Below are positions 34,498 through 46,556 of a stretch of 64,000 bases of DNA, one piece after another. Under the pieces are notes generated by a model, which saw only the letters and a list, made by a program, of their open reading frames with translations, made no database searches and was not told the origin of the DNA. Position 1 is the stretch's first letter. Every line of letters begins with the position of its first letter. A program made the position numbers and the translations under genes. This stretch comes from Terana coerulea (Eukaryota > Basidiomycota > Agaricomycetes > Polyporales > Phanerochaetaceae), in the NCBI GenBank assembly GCA_024811115.1, contig JAKOGH010000696.1:62001-126000 (forward strand), read 5' to 3'.

Positions 34498-35745
34498 TCA
34501 GGGCTTCTGATCCCAAGGCAAGAGCGCATCGGGCCCCGCCTTATCCTTCACAACCTGCTCGCTCAACTCCCAGAGCCTGCGGCCTAGCTCGGGATCCTGA
34601 CCCTGCGTGCTGGGGTCTGCGGGCACGCCCGGGTCGGTGAAGTACCGCCCGCCCCATGAGTTCTTCTCGATGTCATCGCTCGTCGCCGCCCACAGCGTGC
34701 TCAAGCTGCCTTGATCGGGAGCGCGCATGAACGGGACCACAGTGTACTTGGCAAGGGTGCCGAAGACGGGACCGTAGGCTTCCTTGAACTGGTCCTGCTG
34801 GCCAGTGTGGACGGCGCCGGGGTGCGTCGCCACCGCGATGATGCGGTCGTTGTTCGGGCGCAGGACCCTATCTTCCAGCCCGAACCTGGTGAAGAGGATG
34901 CCGGCGAGTTTGGAGCGGCCGTAGAGCTGAACGGAGCTGAGCGTGTTGTCCTTGATTTCCTTCAATTCCTCAACAGACGCAAACTGGACGTCCGATGGAG
35001 CGGCTCTGTGCAGCTCGGAGGAAATGCTGACGATGCGCGGCGGGGGAGCCGAGGGGATCTGCGCGGTCTTGCGAAGCAGTGGAAGAAGGCGATTCACAAG
35101 AAGGAAATGGCCGAAATGGTTGGTGGTCATATGGCGGTCAAGGTGTTCAACAGTCTCTCCATATCTATTCACCCCAACGCCTGCTCCGCAGATGAGCTGG
35201 ATGCACAGTTAGTACACCTTTGTAGAATGGTTGTGATAGGACACTCACGAGATCAAGACGTTCTTCTTGCTTAGCCAGTTTACTAGCTACTTCTTTGACC
35301 ATGCTGAGGTTTCCCAAGTCGCATTGGATGAAAGTGATATCCGGGGTGCCTTCTGTGGCAGACTTTTGATCTCCGCCACGGCCTCCTCGGCATTCTCTTC
35401 CTTGCGGGAGAGAATCAATACGCGAGCATTTGAGAGGGCCATCGCTCGAGCGACTTCTAAACCGATTCCTCCAGTTCCTCCGGTGATGAGGGCAGTCTAG
35501 AGCAAGGGAAGGTCAGCAGTGCCAAGTTGGAGGACCAGTATAATACGTACCCTGCCGCTGAGGTCCTTGACATCATCCTGAGTAAAGCCATTCGCCGACT
35601 TGCCCATCATTCTTCCTGCTACGTTCTGCACGGTCTCGGAAACGCTGTCCATGTTGAGCTTGCGCGTATGGACGAGGATACAAGCTGTGTTTTGGCGGAG
35701 TCGAGTAGTACGGGCGGGCAGAGAGAAAGCGCGGATGAGGGACAT
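34498..35745 (-). CDS. short-chain dehydrogenase (WW-oxidoreductase/RDH-like), separate from array
   Basis: About 380 residues in three exons: 35551-35745, 35249-35496, 34498-35196. Cofactor loop TGGTGGIG after ALI, NRYGETVEHLDRHMTTNHFGHF block, catalytic Ser in SISSELH, YxxxK as YGRSK, then a HPGAVHTG motif. The N-terminus (MSLIRAFSLPARTTRLRQ) is Arg-rich and acid-free, like a mitochondrial presequence; a second ATG at 35652 would remove it. Intron pattern and sequence differ from the 16-27 kb array, so it is not a recent copy. One base is missing in the TTTT run at 35364-35367 (exon 2). TATA-like sequences at 35763-35769 and 35780-35788. It diverges from the ACR3 gene over 283 bases. Confidence 0.85.
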
Positions 35746-36028
35746 TGGCGAGTGAGGAAGGGTTATATACTCATGCCAGTATATATATGGCGGTGACGAG
35801 CGGACGTCATTCCGTCTTTCTGAGGAGCACCGTCCGATTTCGAACTGTCCGCGGGAGGCTACCATCGAGGACACCTGCCTAAACCGGAGGCAGCACGGAG
35901 ACAGCCGAATCTTGATCGCGATGCCGTTTATGGTATGCGACCCAGAGCCTACAAAAAGTCCGTCAGTAAGTTTCTCAAGGTTGCGCTGCTCTTTAAGTGT
36001 ACTCACATCCTCAGCTCACGAAAAGTCC
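35746..36028. promoter_or_regulatory. shared divergent promoter region (SDR / ACR3)
   Basis: 283 bases separate two divergent starts. On the SDR side are TTATATA (35763-35769) and a TATATATATGG run (35780-35790). On the ACR3 side there is no TATA; a possible 5'-UTR intron is suggested by GTAAGTTTCTC at about 35969 and CTCAG before 36015. Co-regulation, for example by arsenite, is possible but not shown. Confidence 0.4.
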
Positions 36029-37494
36029 ATGATGGAGAAGGTATCCTCTTCTGGCGATACTGCTGATGCTTTCGAGGCTACCCAGAACCCATCCAGTGAA
36101 TCGGCTGCTAGGAAATTCAAGGGTAAGTGCCGTGACCGGTGCGGTACTCATACACCCTACTCACGATAAACTAGCTTTCGCCGGGCAGCTCAGCATTTTG
36201 GATCGCCTCTTAACACCTCTCATACTCTTATGTATGATAGTAGGGGTTATTATCGGAGAGTTCGTCCCCAACGTCCAACATGCCTTTGATACTGTACGCT
36301 TCAAGAGTGTTTCCGTCCGTAAGTACCAGAGCTCTCGTACTTGCAGCATCCTACTCACCGTGCAACTCTTATAGCCATCGCCATAGGGCTGATAGTTATG
36401 ATGTGGCCAATCCTCACGAAGGTGCAGTACGAGTCGCTTCCCCGGCTGTTCGCCACGCGCAACCTCTACGTCCACATCCTGCTCTCGCTCTTCCTCAACT
36501 GGATCGTCGGCCCCTTCATCATGCTTGGACTCGCGTGGGCGACGTTGCCCGACCTCCCCACGTACCGCGCGGGGGTCATCATGGTCGGGCTCGCGCGGTG
36601 CATCGCCATGGTCATGATATGGAACCAGCTCGCGCGGGGCGACGCGAACTACTGTGCGATACTGGTCGTCATCAATAGCGTGTTGCAAATTATCCTCTAC
36701 TCACCATATTCACTCCTGTTCGTCAATATCATCGGAGGAGGGCAGAACCACTCCGACATTCGCGTGGACTACGGCGACGTCGCCATTTCGGTCTTGATTG
36801 TAAGTCGTACGGCCTTCCGTTCGTCGCGATGATCATGCTGAGACTTGATCTGCAGTACCTCGGCATTCCGCTTGGACTTGGGATGCTCACTCGATTCGGG
36901 ATGCTTGTCCTCGTATCCCGCGACTTCCTCGAGAAACGCTTCCTCCCAATCTTTTCGCCTTTTGCTCTCCTCGGCTTGCTGTATACCATCATCGTCATGT
37001 TCGCGTACCAAGGCCACCACATCCTGCACAACCTGGGGCCAGTGTTCCGCGTCTTTGTCCCCATGATACTCTATTTCTGCGTCATGTGGACGGCCGGGTT
37101 CGTCCTCGTGTGGCGTCTCAGCTTACGACACAGCAAGAGCAAGGCATGGCGGTATGACATGGCGGTCGTGCAAGCATTCACGGCTGGAAGCAATAACTTC
37201 GTAAGCATATGATAGCAGCAGAACAATCTCGGCCACTTACAAAATGCACAGGAACTGGCTATTGCTGTCACCATTGCAGTTTACGGGGTGGGATCCGACC
37301 AAGCACTCGCAGCCACTATAGGCCCGCTTGTTGAGGTGCCTGTTCTCCTCGCGCTGACTTGGGTCGCGTTGTACCTGAAGACGCGCCTGAGATGGACGCC
37401 GGAGGCCGACACAGAGTCCACGGTGGAAAGAGACCGTGCAGACGAGAAAGACGGGATGCCGACTCCAATCTGTGAGACGTCATGTCGCCGGTGA
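36029..37494 (+). CDS. ACR3: arsenite efflux transporter, ACR3 family
   Basis: Integral membrane exporter of arsenite (and often antimonite), 416 residues. Exons: 36029-36122, 36175-36318, 36375-36799, 36856-37200, 37252-37494. About ten hydrophobic segments begin with LDRLLTPLILLCMIVGVIIG. Diagnostic ACR3 motifs: GLARCIAMVMIWNQLARGD with the conserved Cys, and the SNNFELAIAVTIAVYG helix, split by the last intron after SNNF. The family works at the plasma or vacuolar membrane using the proton gradient. Short charged N- and C-tails. Uninterrupted. No arsenate reductase or ArsR-type gene is adjacent. Confidence 0.93.
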
Positions 37495-37850
37495 TGTTGC
37501 GCAGGGTATACGGAAGTGTCACTTGGATCATACATATGCTTTCTGGGTTTAACGTGTACTGATACGTGGTGGAAAGTGTGTCGCGAAGTGTTCATGGATG
37601 ATACGAAACGTCTCAGGACTTTCGCAGAACCCGAAGAAGCTTTCGTACAAGACAGGGAGATATATTGATATAGTGGATAACGGAGCTCTTGGGTTTGTTT
37701 TGATTTAAAATCTAAATACAATTGCATGAAAGCCTGTGAATGTTCAACACGCATGGTAGACAGTGGAAAGGATATCAACTCACAAAATACACAATTCTTT
37801 CCACCACAGCTCGCGACAGACAGCAGACTGATCAACTAATCCATGCGAAG

Positions 37851-38075
37851 TCAGGGGAGACCCATGCGTTCATTCTTCGTCATAGCCTCCTTCTTCCTGT
37901 TCGCCTCCTCCTGCGCAGTGAATCCAGGTACAGGCACGGGCGCAGCAGCGGCAGAGTTAGCCTGTGCGTCGACACTGCTCAACATCGCAGCCTTCTGCCG
38001 CTCCGCGAGCATGTCGCGGATGTCCTGCACGTCGTTGTCCGTCATCGGGATGAGTGTTGGGTCGCGACGGATCAT
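37851..38075 (-). CDS. CDC26: anaphase-promoting complex subunit CDC26
   Basis: Single-exon gene of 74 residues. The N-terminus (MIRRDPTLIPMTDNDVQDIR) matches the CDC26/Apc12/Hcn1 signature: a short MxRRxPT segment that inserts into the TPR groove of APC6/Cut9, followed by an acidic-amphipathic helix. The C-terminal half is low complexity (ANSAAAAPVPVPG) and ends charged. Length agrees with fungal CDC26 proteins. It acts as a stabilising subunit of the APC/C ubiquitin ligase. Too short for certainty by motif alone. Confidence 0.75.
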   Translation of the reverse strand: MIRRDPTLIPMTDNDVQDIRDMLAERQKAAMLSSVDAQANSAAAAPVPVPGFTAQEEANRKKEAMTKNERMGLP

Positions 38076-38387
38076 TTCTGCAACTTGCGCTCAACGCAGC
38101 AAGAAAAAATACGGTGGTGAGTGAGGTTGAACAGAGAGAGAACGGTCTGGGTGGGGTCTGCGCAGTTGAGTGTCGTGAAGGTTTCGGGAAGACGTGGAGG
38201 GATGTCGTGGCGGGAGGCAAGAGCAGGACAATGGCCCGAAGCGCGACTGCGCGCCCGCGCAGCACCGTCTGACGCGGGCGACTGCAGCCCTCTGCCCTCT
38301 ATACAAACTTGACACCCAACCACCACCTCCTACAGCCCACTCTCCCTTACACCCTTCCGCTTCTACTACCCCCACTACATAGCAGCC

Positions 38388-39166
38388 ATGGAAGCCCTTT
38401 TCCGCGTCACGGACACCATCAAGTCTTTCAGGGTGCGTCGAAACCATTATCCTGTGCGCAAGTCGCGTGTACTGAAAATATGTTCTGTACCTGTAGGAAA
38501 CTCGCCTGAGTGCGCTGCGAGGACCTACAGAGTTCTTCGACCACCACAGGCTTTCAAGACCTGCGGATATGAACACAGCGACTTCGGTGCGTCTGTGTAT
38601 CTACGTGCATGTCCCCCAGTGCCTTACCTTCGATCTTGCAGCGTATATCATACAACACCCGCTACTTCTCTGGTTAGTACAAGCCGAAAGCGAACCTGAG
38701 GTTGTGTTCACGCAAGGTCTCATGCAGGAAACTATGGGCTCATCGTCGCCGCGCTGGCTGTCTACGCCATGTACGTCCCTTCTTGTCCATGCTCTCAATC
38801 GGTACTGACGTATCACACACATAGGCTCACCAATCCCCTCCTGCTCATCGCGATAGGCTTCCTCGTCGGCGGCTTTGCCGCCATCAACCGTTTCGGTACG
38901 TCCTCGCCCAGCTGAATCTCCCCGTTCAGCATCTCACAGCGCGACATCCAGCGCCCGAGCCAATGCAAGTCGGCGAGCACGTCATCACGCAAAAGTCGCT
39001 GTACATCGGCCTCTTCGTGATCGGTATCCCGCTGCTATGGTTGTCGTCCCCGCTCAGCACCATCTTCTGGATTGTTGGCGCCTCGGGCATCCTTATCATC
39101 GGCCACGCGTCCCTCATGGAGCCGGGCATCGAGAGCGAATACGCTCAAGTTCAGGACTCCGTATAG
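38388..39166 (+). CDS. PRA1-family prenylated Rab acceptor
   Basis: 164 residues in six short exons: 38388-38432, 38497-38586, 38642-38672, 38728-38770, 38825-38895, 38952-39166. Family blocks are clear: FFDHHRLSRPAD, then SYNTRYFSGNYG, LTNPLLLIAIGFLVGGFAAINRF, and a second hydrophobic pair (LYIGLFVIGIPLLWLSS; IFWIVGASGILIIGHAS). These give two helical hairpins in the membrane, as known for PRA1/Yip3, which helps recycle prenylated Rab GTPases at the Golgi/ER. Starts just right of the CDC26 gene, in the opposite orientation. Uninterrupted. Confidence 0.92.
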
Positions 39167-39737
39167 TTTGCGCTGGCATTTGGGGTCGGAAAAGGGATCT
39201 TGGAATGGACACGGCGGGTTTTGGAGGTCAGAAGCTCATAGATATTCACATACCTTACTTGAACGTTCGCTCCTTCTTGCAGTTGTTGGTTTGGCCTTGT
39301 AGTACTGTTTGTTTATTCGTCTCCGGTTTTAAATATAGGCATGAAACGTACACCGAACACAGAAGGAGGACAGACTTGTGTATATAGCGTGTAGAGTGAG
39401 ACAAGTCATAGTAGTCATGAGGCAGGCGTAAGTAAGACATGACAGCAGTTACCTTTTGAGTCCTATTTTATATAGTTGAGGCATACGGAGGCAAACAAAC
39501 GTCCGACAAAACAAGGCAGAGCACGATGCGAGAGAGAGACCGAGAGCGTGTAGAAATGGCAAATATGCAAGATGCAATGAAGGAGATGGTCAATGATGGG
39601 ACAATGCAGGCGGAGCACGCCATGGTGAACGGCGCGTGAATGAGAAGGGTTACGCGTGAATGGGATTATGGAGAAGCATAGTGTATGGCGTGCGATGTCT
39701 GGGCCAACATGGATAGCGGCACTCCGATAGTGTGTGA

Positions 39738-42376
39738 TCATAGCAGGGGTAGCCATTGTCCTGCGCGCGCAGCCACAGTCAGGGTTTCGGACGGGCTGCA
39801 GTGCTGGCAAGTACGTACCGATCACTAAACTCGGCAGGTCCATGATATCCCTTCGTATTGAGAAGCAGAACGTGCACGGCACGGGCGCGCCCGACGGCTT
39901 GAGCAACACAATGCGAGTATACCGACTGCGTCGTGTTCTCGAACGCGTGGTTCGCGAAGTTCTCCCAGTACTCCACGACGGACTGGTTCTCAAACAACTG
40001 AACATCTTGTAAGTAACACAGCGCGCAGGACCGCAGACCTGGCGGCACATACCTCATATACGAACTTCTTCCGCCCTATGAGCTCCTCCTTCTCCCAGCC
40101 CGTGAGCATGCAGAACTCGGGCCCGACGAGGCAGATCTCGCCCGTCCGGCGCCACGCGAGCGTCGGCGTCCCGCTAAAGGACACGAGTTTGTCGAGTTCC
40201 TGCACACGCATTCTCAGCACTGCACAAGCGACGCGCACACGACGCAGCGACGTACCACTAACGAGCGCTGGAAGCACTTCTCCACAAACACCTCGTCCTC
40301 CTCTGACATCGGCATCTGGAGCGCGATGAGCGACGGCCTGTATATCGCCAGCGCGCGGACAACGCGCAGGATGTCGTTCTTCTCAAAGCCCCTGCAGGAC
40401 GTGTGAGCCAACGAGACGATATGGATTAGCAGCGACGCGGCGACGCACCTCGTCGGGAGATGCTTCATCAAGAAGTGGTAGCCCTCGGTGTAGTCGTACG
40501 GCTTCGTCACGGACTTGTACACGCTCGTCTCCGCGAACGCGACCTCTGACGGCGCCGGGCCCGCCCACGACGCCGTGCCCGTCGACATCGTCCGGTCCAT
40601 GAGCGTCGCGGAGCTTGAGCGCGTCGGCGGCACCACGCTCGTGCGCGGCACCAGCGCGGCGGACGACACCGCGGGCGCCGGCGCCGCTGTCCCGGCATAA
40701 TTGCTCAGCGACGACGCCGTTGACTGGACAGGGCGTGGAGGGTACTCCCCATATTGCGCTTCCTGGCCTTGCGGGACTTGCGCTCCACTCGCTGGCACGG
40801 GGAACTGCGACCCTTGCTGATACTGCGGCGCGATGTAGCCGTTCGGCGCTACTGGTGTTGACGTCGACGACGACTGCTCAGCATACCCATTCGTCGTGGA
40901 AGGCCAGGCCCCGTTGACCATGGTCGTTGGCGACTGCTGTGGGACGTACGGATTTGCGTTAGTTTGTTGTTGGTTATGTTGTTGCGCAGAAGCCGGGCTG
41001 CCAGTTGACGCGCCGGACTCGGGGGAGTTGCCCAGAATGGTCGACAAGATCGAGTATTCGAGGTTGGCCGCTTCGGAGGGAGGAAAGCTGAAAGACGGGG
41101 CAGCCTCGTAGGAGGTGAACATCGGCTCTGACGGAGCGTATGAGCTCTCCTCGGTATGTGACGACGCTAGTGCAGCATGAGCGGGAGTAAACGCGGTGTC
41201 AAGAACGGAGGGTTTTACGTGGTTGGGTGGGCGTCTCGTCGTCGCCTTTGGATCCGTCGCCGGATTTAGTCCGCTTTAAGGCTTCTGCACCGCGTATTGG
41301 GGACTGAGATCCAAAATGCATGCGAGCGAGTGCGAGTACGTACCGAGCTCCTCCTCATCCAATAGGTATTTTGCCTTTTTCGATGGCCCTCCGTGCAATT
41401 ATCTGCCATCCCGCGCTTGACACAGCGCTGACATGGCCGGGCTAGAGAGGACAAGGTTCAGCTTACTGCAGGTAAGGTGCATGGGAACCGGTTGGTGAGA
41501 CACGAGCAGTAAGCCCCCAAGGCAGACGCATCTCGACCGTGCGGGGCACGTGCATGACGCAATGTGATGGACTCTGCTATTGGGGAAGGGCGGGATACGG
41601 AGGCTCGCCCATTCATTTCGGTTGTCAGAGGTTCGCCTGAGAATGAACTTAGCGACCATACAGAGGTGGCAATCAAAGCAGCCACGTCTGTATTGCCGGC
41701 TCGAGTTCGATTTGCGCCAAACCATCCAAGCGTGCGTGATCCGCACCAGGGCAAATCTTCGACGAGACCCTGGCAGTCGCGCAACTTCACCATCCTGGAC
41801 AATGGGAACGATGGAACAGCGCGAACGGAAACCAGACCGTCCAAGCGTGCGTGATCCACACTAGGGCGAATCTTCGACGGAAAGCAGCCTCACGCCCCTG
41901 CGACCCTGCGATGCCAACGATGGAACAGGAGGGACAGAGCGCTGTGTGGAGTGCACCGACATAGGTTCCCCCTCCGCACGCTTGCTTAAGTCCGCCGACC
42001 GATGGGCGGGTTGGGTCTTCCGTCCACAAGGACACCGATAGGGGGGAAATAGCGCATGCATGGACAACAGCAGAATATAATACCCACAATCGTCGCACGT
42101 CAAGTGCGCCTTCTGGCAGTGAAAGCAGGCGCGGCTCGCCTTCTTTTTCTTGGGCCCGTCGCGCGTGCGCGAGGGCAGGTGCGAGAGGACGACTCGGTGT
42201 CGCTCGGGGCCTCGGTGCTGCGCTTGCGCTTCGGCACGGGCTTTTTCTTCGCCTCGAGGAGGGTCGGGGCTCGCGGTGAGCGACGACGGCTCGCCCGAGA
42301 ATATCTGGGGGCCGGCGACGTGGGTGAGGATGGAGAGGCCCAGGGCGCTGTTGTCATGAACGGGTGCAGACAACAT
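39738..42376 (-). CDS. ERT1-like zinc-cluster/PAS transcription factor
   Basis: Zn2Cys6 regulator of the ERT1/AcuK type (gluconeogenic and respiratory genes). Exons: 42088-42376, 41344-41441, 40449-41284, 40256-40391, 40053-40199, 39819-39997, 39738-39760; about 568 residues. The zinc cluster is CFHCQKAHLTCDD + SRPCQRCVKRGMADNC, with cysteine spacing 2-6-5-2-8, split by a 646 base intron. Then follow a Gln/Ser/Pro-rich middle (about 280 residues) and a C-terminal PAS-like domain (SFSGTPTLAWRRTGEICLVG, LTGWEKEELIGR, FENQSVVEYWENFANHAF), ending IGQWLPLL. Apparent one-base shifts: 39903-39910, GGG 41225-41227, TTTTT 41376-41380, and a probable compensating pair near 42183-42190 and 42261-42263. 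The start at 42376 is tentative. Confidence 0.85.
41725..41928. repeat. imperfect tandem duplication inside an intron
   Basis: TCCAAGCGTGCGTGATCC occurs at 41725-41742 and from 41840 (first base matching), and AACGATGGAACAG at 41807-41819 and 41916-41928. Two units of about 110 bases lie head to tail in the long intron of the ERT1-like gene. Confidence 0.8.
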
Positions 42377-43585
42377 GACGGCGGCGTAGAAGCATATAGC
42401 GAACAGCGTAGAGGCGGCGGCGTGTGTCGGTGAGGGAGGGCGGGCAGGGCGGGGGGTGTGACGGGTGTTGACCAGCGTCGAGCTCGAGGAAAAGTGCCTG
42501 GGACGGCTTTGGGATGCAGCAAAGAGCGGGCGCCTGCCGTGGGCCCACAGCGGCCGCAGATATGGACACGACCGTCGTCCGCGCGGGCGGAGATTTCGCC
42601 CCAAAGCTGCCATAAGCGGCCGCGCGCTTTGCGCAGAAATACCTCGGCTTTTCGGCACAGTCGGTACGCATGTCCGGACGTGCTTGCATTTCTTACTCAC
42701 TTCATTCTCACAGCCGGCCAGTCCGCTCTCGCGCGGACGGCGACTTACACTCAGTTAACGGTATGTTTGGTCAGAGGAAGGCTATCCATAGACGAGGCCA
42801 GGAGAATATCTTCGCGGAGTATATGGTGTCGGTCTCACAGACGTGCAACGTGACTTGACCCTGAGAGCGCCCATCTCTGACGAATCAGGAGACAGGGACC
42901 CCGTCCACCACTCACCGTCGTTCCACTCATGCAAGCTCCCGATCTACATGTTACTGACGCAACAAGAAGGGCAAACATCGGATGCATAGGTGATATTTCT
43001 ATGTGAGTCGAGCCTTGAGCTTGAGCTACGCAGCAGCCATTGTAACTTCAGCTTTGAACCGTCTAACGTGACGATCATCCGGGGGCAGTTGTTGGGCAAT
43101 TGTAACGGATTGATTGGACGAAAGACTCGACCATGGTTCTCTGCGCACCCGGACGTTTTACTTGCCTAATCACGCAATTTATCATGTTCAGTAAACTCGT
43201 AGATATGTGGCTGTAGCATTTAAATCAAGCTCTCGTTCCACGCTGTCTCCCACCTAGTGACGCGCTGGTGCCAGTGGAGTGAGCACTACGATACTCATCC
43301 AAAAACAAATAGTAGGTCTCTGGAGAAATACACTCTGCACGCATTCGCACTGCTTCACTGACACGGTGTCTCCAGCAACGCTGACAACCCTGCCTAAGTA
43401 AGGACTTTTCCGCCAGATGGCAAGCGGGTGGCGAGGGTCTCAATCGCCAGCACCAAAGTTGAAACAGACGCCGCCGACGCTGCCTTCGCAAGCGCCCGAA
43501 CGAACCGCACGCGAAGTCCGAACCGCACACTTTGAACGAGACTGTGGCCGACGAGACGTAACGAACTCGCAGGCAACCGACCGCC
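42377..43585. other. intergenic, divergent promoters
   Basis: About 1.2 kb between the ERT1-like gene and the HemK-type gene. An upstream exon or leader of the ERT1-like gene may lie in 42377-42700. From 42850 to 43400 nothing is recognised. Confidence 0.4.
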
Positions 43586-44596
43586 ATGCGCCATCAGTAC
43601 GCACATCTGCTGTCGCAGCTCACGGCCGTGCTCGGGCATGAATCTGCGCGACTGGAGCTGCGCTGGATGATGCAGGCGGCGACGCACGGCGCTGGCACGA
43701 GCCAGCAACGAGGCCGCTGCCAGGACGTGCCGTCCATGGTCGCCCGCCGGGTAGCCGGCGAGCCGCTGCAATACATTCTCGGTGAGCACAGTATGTGAAC
43801 GCGCACCTCGTGCAGATGCTGAACACCCATGTGTCGTGTGCGGTGCAGGCACGCAGCCGTTCGGGCCCCTCACCCTCCTCGCACGCCCGCCCGTCCTCAT
43901 CCCCCGCCCCGAGACCGAACACTGGGCGACGCGGCTGGCAGAGTACGTGACGCCGTCCGCGCAGAGGCCCGTGCGGCTGCTCGACCTCTGCACGGGCTCC
44001 GGCTGCATCCCGCTGCTGCTCTGCGCGCTCTGGCCGCCGGGCAGCGTGCGGGCGTTCGGCGTGGACGTCGCCACGGAGGCCCTGGCAGCTCGCACGCGAC
44101 AACGCCGTGCTCTGCGGGTTCCATGCCCCCGCACACGACGCGGAGGCGCCGTCGCGGAGCGCCGACGGTGCGCTGGCAGCCGAGTCCGTGCGCAACACGT
44201 TCTCGCTGCGGCGCGCGGACGTGCGGGCGCCCGGGTGGGTGCAGGTGAGCGGCGTGCGCCCGCCGTTTGGCGTCGTGACCGCGAACCCGCCGTACATCCC
44301 CAAGCGCGAGTACGACAAGCTGCCGCCGTCCGTCAGAGGGTACGAGGACGCGCGCGCTGCTCGGGGATCCGGAACCAGGGAACGACGACGGCAACGGCCT
44401 CACGTTCTATCACGCTATCGCGGCCTTGCTCGCGCGTACAGGCTTCCTGGCGGACGGGGGCGTTGTTGCGCTGGAGGTGGGCATGGGCCAGGCGAGGGAT
44501 GTGGAGCGTATTCTGCAGGATGAGGGCACGATGAAGAACACGCAGATATGGAAAGACCCGTGGGATATCGAACGAACTGTGGTGGCCACGAAGTAG
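43586..44596 (+). CDS. HemK/PrmC-family glutamine methyltransferase (MTQ1-like)
   Basis: SAM-dependent N5-glutamine methyltransferase of translation release factors; the mitochondrial branch (MTQ1/HEMK1) fits best. Two exons, 43586-43781 and 43849-44596; about 314 residues. Seen: N-terminal helical part; PxxxLIPRPETE substrate-side motif; SAM loop LLDLCTGSGCIPLLL (about residues 105-120); catalytic NPPYIPKREYDKL; and the late conserved GNDDGNGLTFYHAIAALLA-type block. Two frame changes: an extra G at 44084-44085 (after VDVATEAL) and loss of two bases in a GC-repeat at about 44352-44362 (before the late block). Both lie between conserved motifs, so the ancestral reading is clear, but this copy as written would not make full-length enzyme. 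Confidence 0.85.
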
Positions 44597-46556
44597 TCCG
44601 AAGGCCGAAGGACCCGGCGAGCAATCCCTGCGCCATTCTTCTGCAGGGGTCGCGCTCCTCCTTGCCATGGATTGTGAAGGGAAATTCCGAATGTCGTTGA
44701 TACGTCGGCATCCCGGCTCTGCCCTGGCAACACCATTCCTTTGGGCAGCGGTTTTCTTCAGGGGATTTGCAGGTCCGATGTCTATCTGGTGGCACCGTCA
44801 AGTACTTCGCTTGCTTCATTTGACTTCGCTTGCGCCACGTTGTCAACCCGGCTCTTCCTACTGAGCAACCCTCGTGATTATTCTAGAAACCCACGCTCCA
44901 CCCGGTGTCGCTCCATCCCCCACTCCTCTCGCCTGACTTCGCCTGATTGCTTTGACGGTACCCGCCCCCTGCGTGCCCCCACCTGTGTTGCCCTGTGGGT
45001 CCACATGTGTCCCGCGCACTGCACCATGTACCAATTAATCAATGACGCCACGCTCGCTCGCGCCTTTTGAATTCCGCTGCGCGCTGATAGCAGCAGCTGT
45101 CGGGGCCTATCGGAGGCGTGATCCATCGACCACGGCCGTGCTGCACGGGCGGCGCTTGGTGCCCAGGCGTGGGGCCTCTGTCGCCTTCTGCAGGGTTTGG
45201 GCAGGAAAGAACGGTACACAGGACCGTACGCCAACGGCGGTGTGCACCCTGCGCGATCTTACACTCAGCAGGTTTATCTTGTCAAGCCTGTTTGCGGCAC
45301 TGCAGGTTACTCGGCCCCCAGGGTCGCCCAGAGCTGGGCGACGGCATCAGCGACTGCCCCCGCGGCGACAGCGAAGCCCTCGCCGCGGCTGCGACTGCTC
45401 CGCCGGCTCGAGGCTGCCCACGCGTGCGGCGCGACGTGTCCTTCCTTGGTGCAGCCCCATGCGCGGACCCCGGACATCGGAGACTCGTTGACGGCGACGC
45501 TGTCAGGACGCGCGGACGCATAATAATATGCCTGGCTGGACGGGACGGGCCCCGGGCCACCCTTTTCAACCGTCTTCGATCAGTGCTTATACTTGTGCGA
45601 AGCCCTCCTGTGGACGCGATCGACATGCATCCGGCGTCCGCGGCCGTGTTCCGTGTACTTTAATTTGACGTGCAGAGGCTGCAGCTTACCCGCGTCCACT
45701 GCGAGGGGCTTGGCCACCCTCTTCTGTACACATGCGCCGCCCTGCCCAGCCTGCGCGCGCTGACGTTGACACGGACAGACACATTATTATTCCCGTACAT
45801 CACGGGCACGTTGACCGACGCTGCACCGACGCACCAAGCACACATCCAGCGCACTATGCCTCGCGCCTCGACTGGACTCCCAACACGCCCGCGCCCAAAT
45901 GCATAACCTTGTTCATTTCTCACGCCCGCCGCGGATACATCCAGACCCTGCACGCCCCTGATCTCCGCACAGCGACGTCGCCGCGGTGCAAGGCCTCCTC
46001 CGCGCGCTCGGGCCGGGCCTGCAGCATCTGCATTTCGGCTTCGCGGACCCCACCCGAGGCGTTCGACCCCTCCGGCGCCTCGCCGATGTATCCCTTGCTT
46101 CCAGCCTTCGCGGGAGCTTCGCCGCGTACGTGCCGCGCAGACCTCCTTGCGTCGGCCTTCACTTTGTAGTACCGTACGCGCCTGGATCTATTATGCGAAT
46201 AGTACGGTATATATAGCGGCTCTAGGCCGCCGTAATACACGTGTATCGCGGGGTTTCCGTGGCTATAACGTCCTGATTATGCAGCAGGGCCCAGCGCTCA
46301 TGCAGAACATACGAACATGACGTGTGTTTCTTGCAACGACGAGCACGCGCAGTCTATTTCCCATCGGGGCTCGGACCGGTCCCGTTGTCCAATCACATTT
46401 CACAGAGCCATCTATCCAAGCGTGACGTTACTATAATACATTGTGCGAGCCCCGTCGCGCACGACGCAGCCCAAGCGGAGAGTGAGCAGCCCGTGACAGC
46501 CGCGGTGACGTGCAGATCCGACGGGGCGCGGACGCGGCGACGACCGAGGGGGCTCT
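44597..46556. other. 2 kb without a supportable gene
   Basis: GC-rich with many open frames. One stretch (45670-45800, LQLTRVHCEGLGHPLL, AALPSLRALTLTRTD) has a leucine-rich, F-box/LRR-like rhythm, and a second Leu-rich stretch in another frame lies at about 45986-46110 (LLRALGPGLQHLHFGF). They are not joined by a credible intron, so at most this is an eroded LRR gene. The right end lies beyond the 3' end of PEX5. Confidence 0.3.

Noticed and set aside
45118..46213. F-box/leucine-rich-repeat gene
   Set aside because: Leucine-rich stretches lie in different frames with stops between them and no credible introns; kept only as a note on an empty region.
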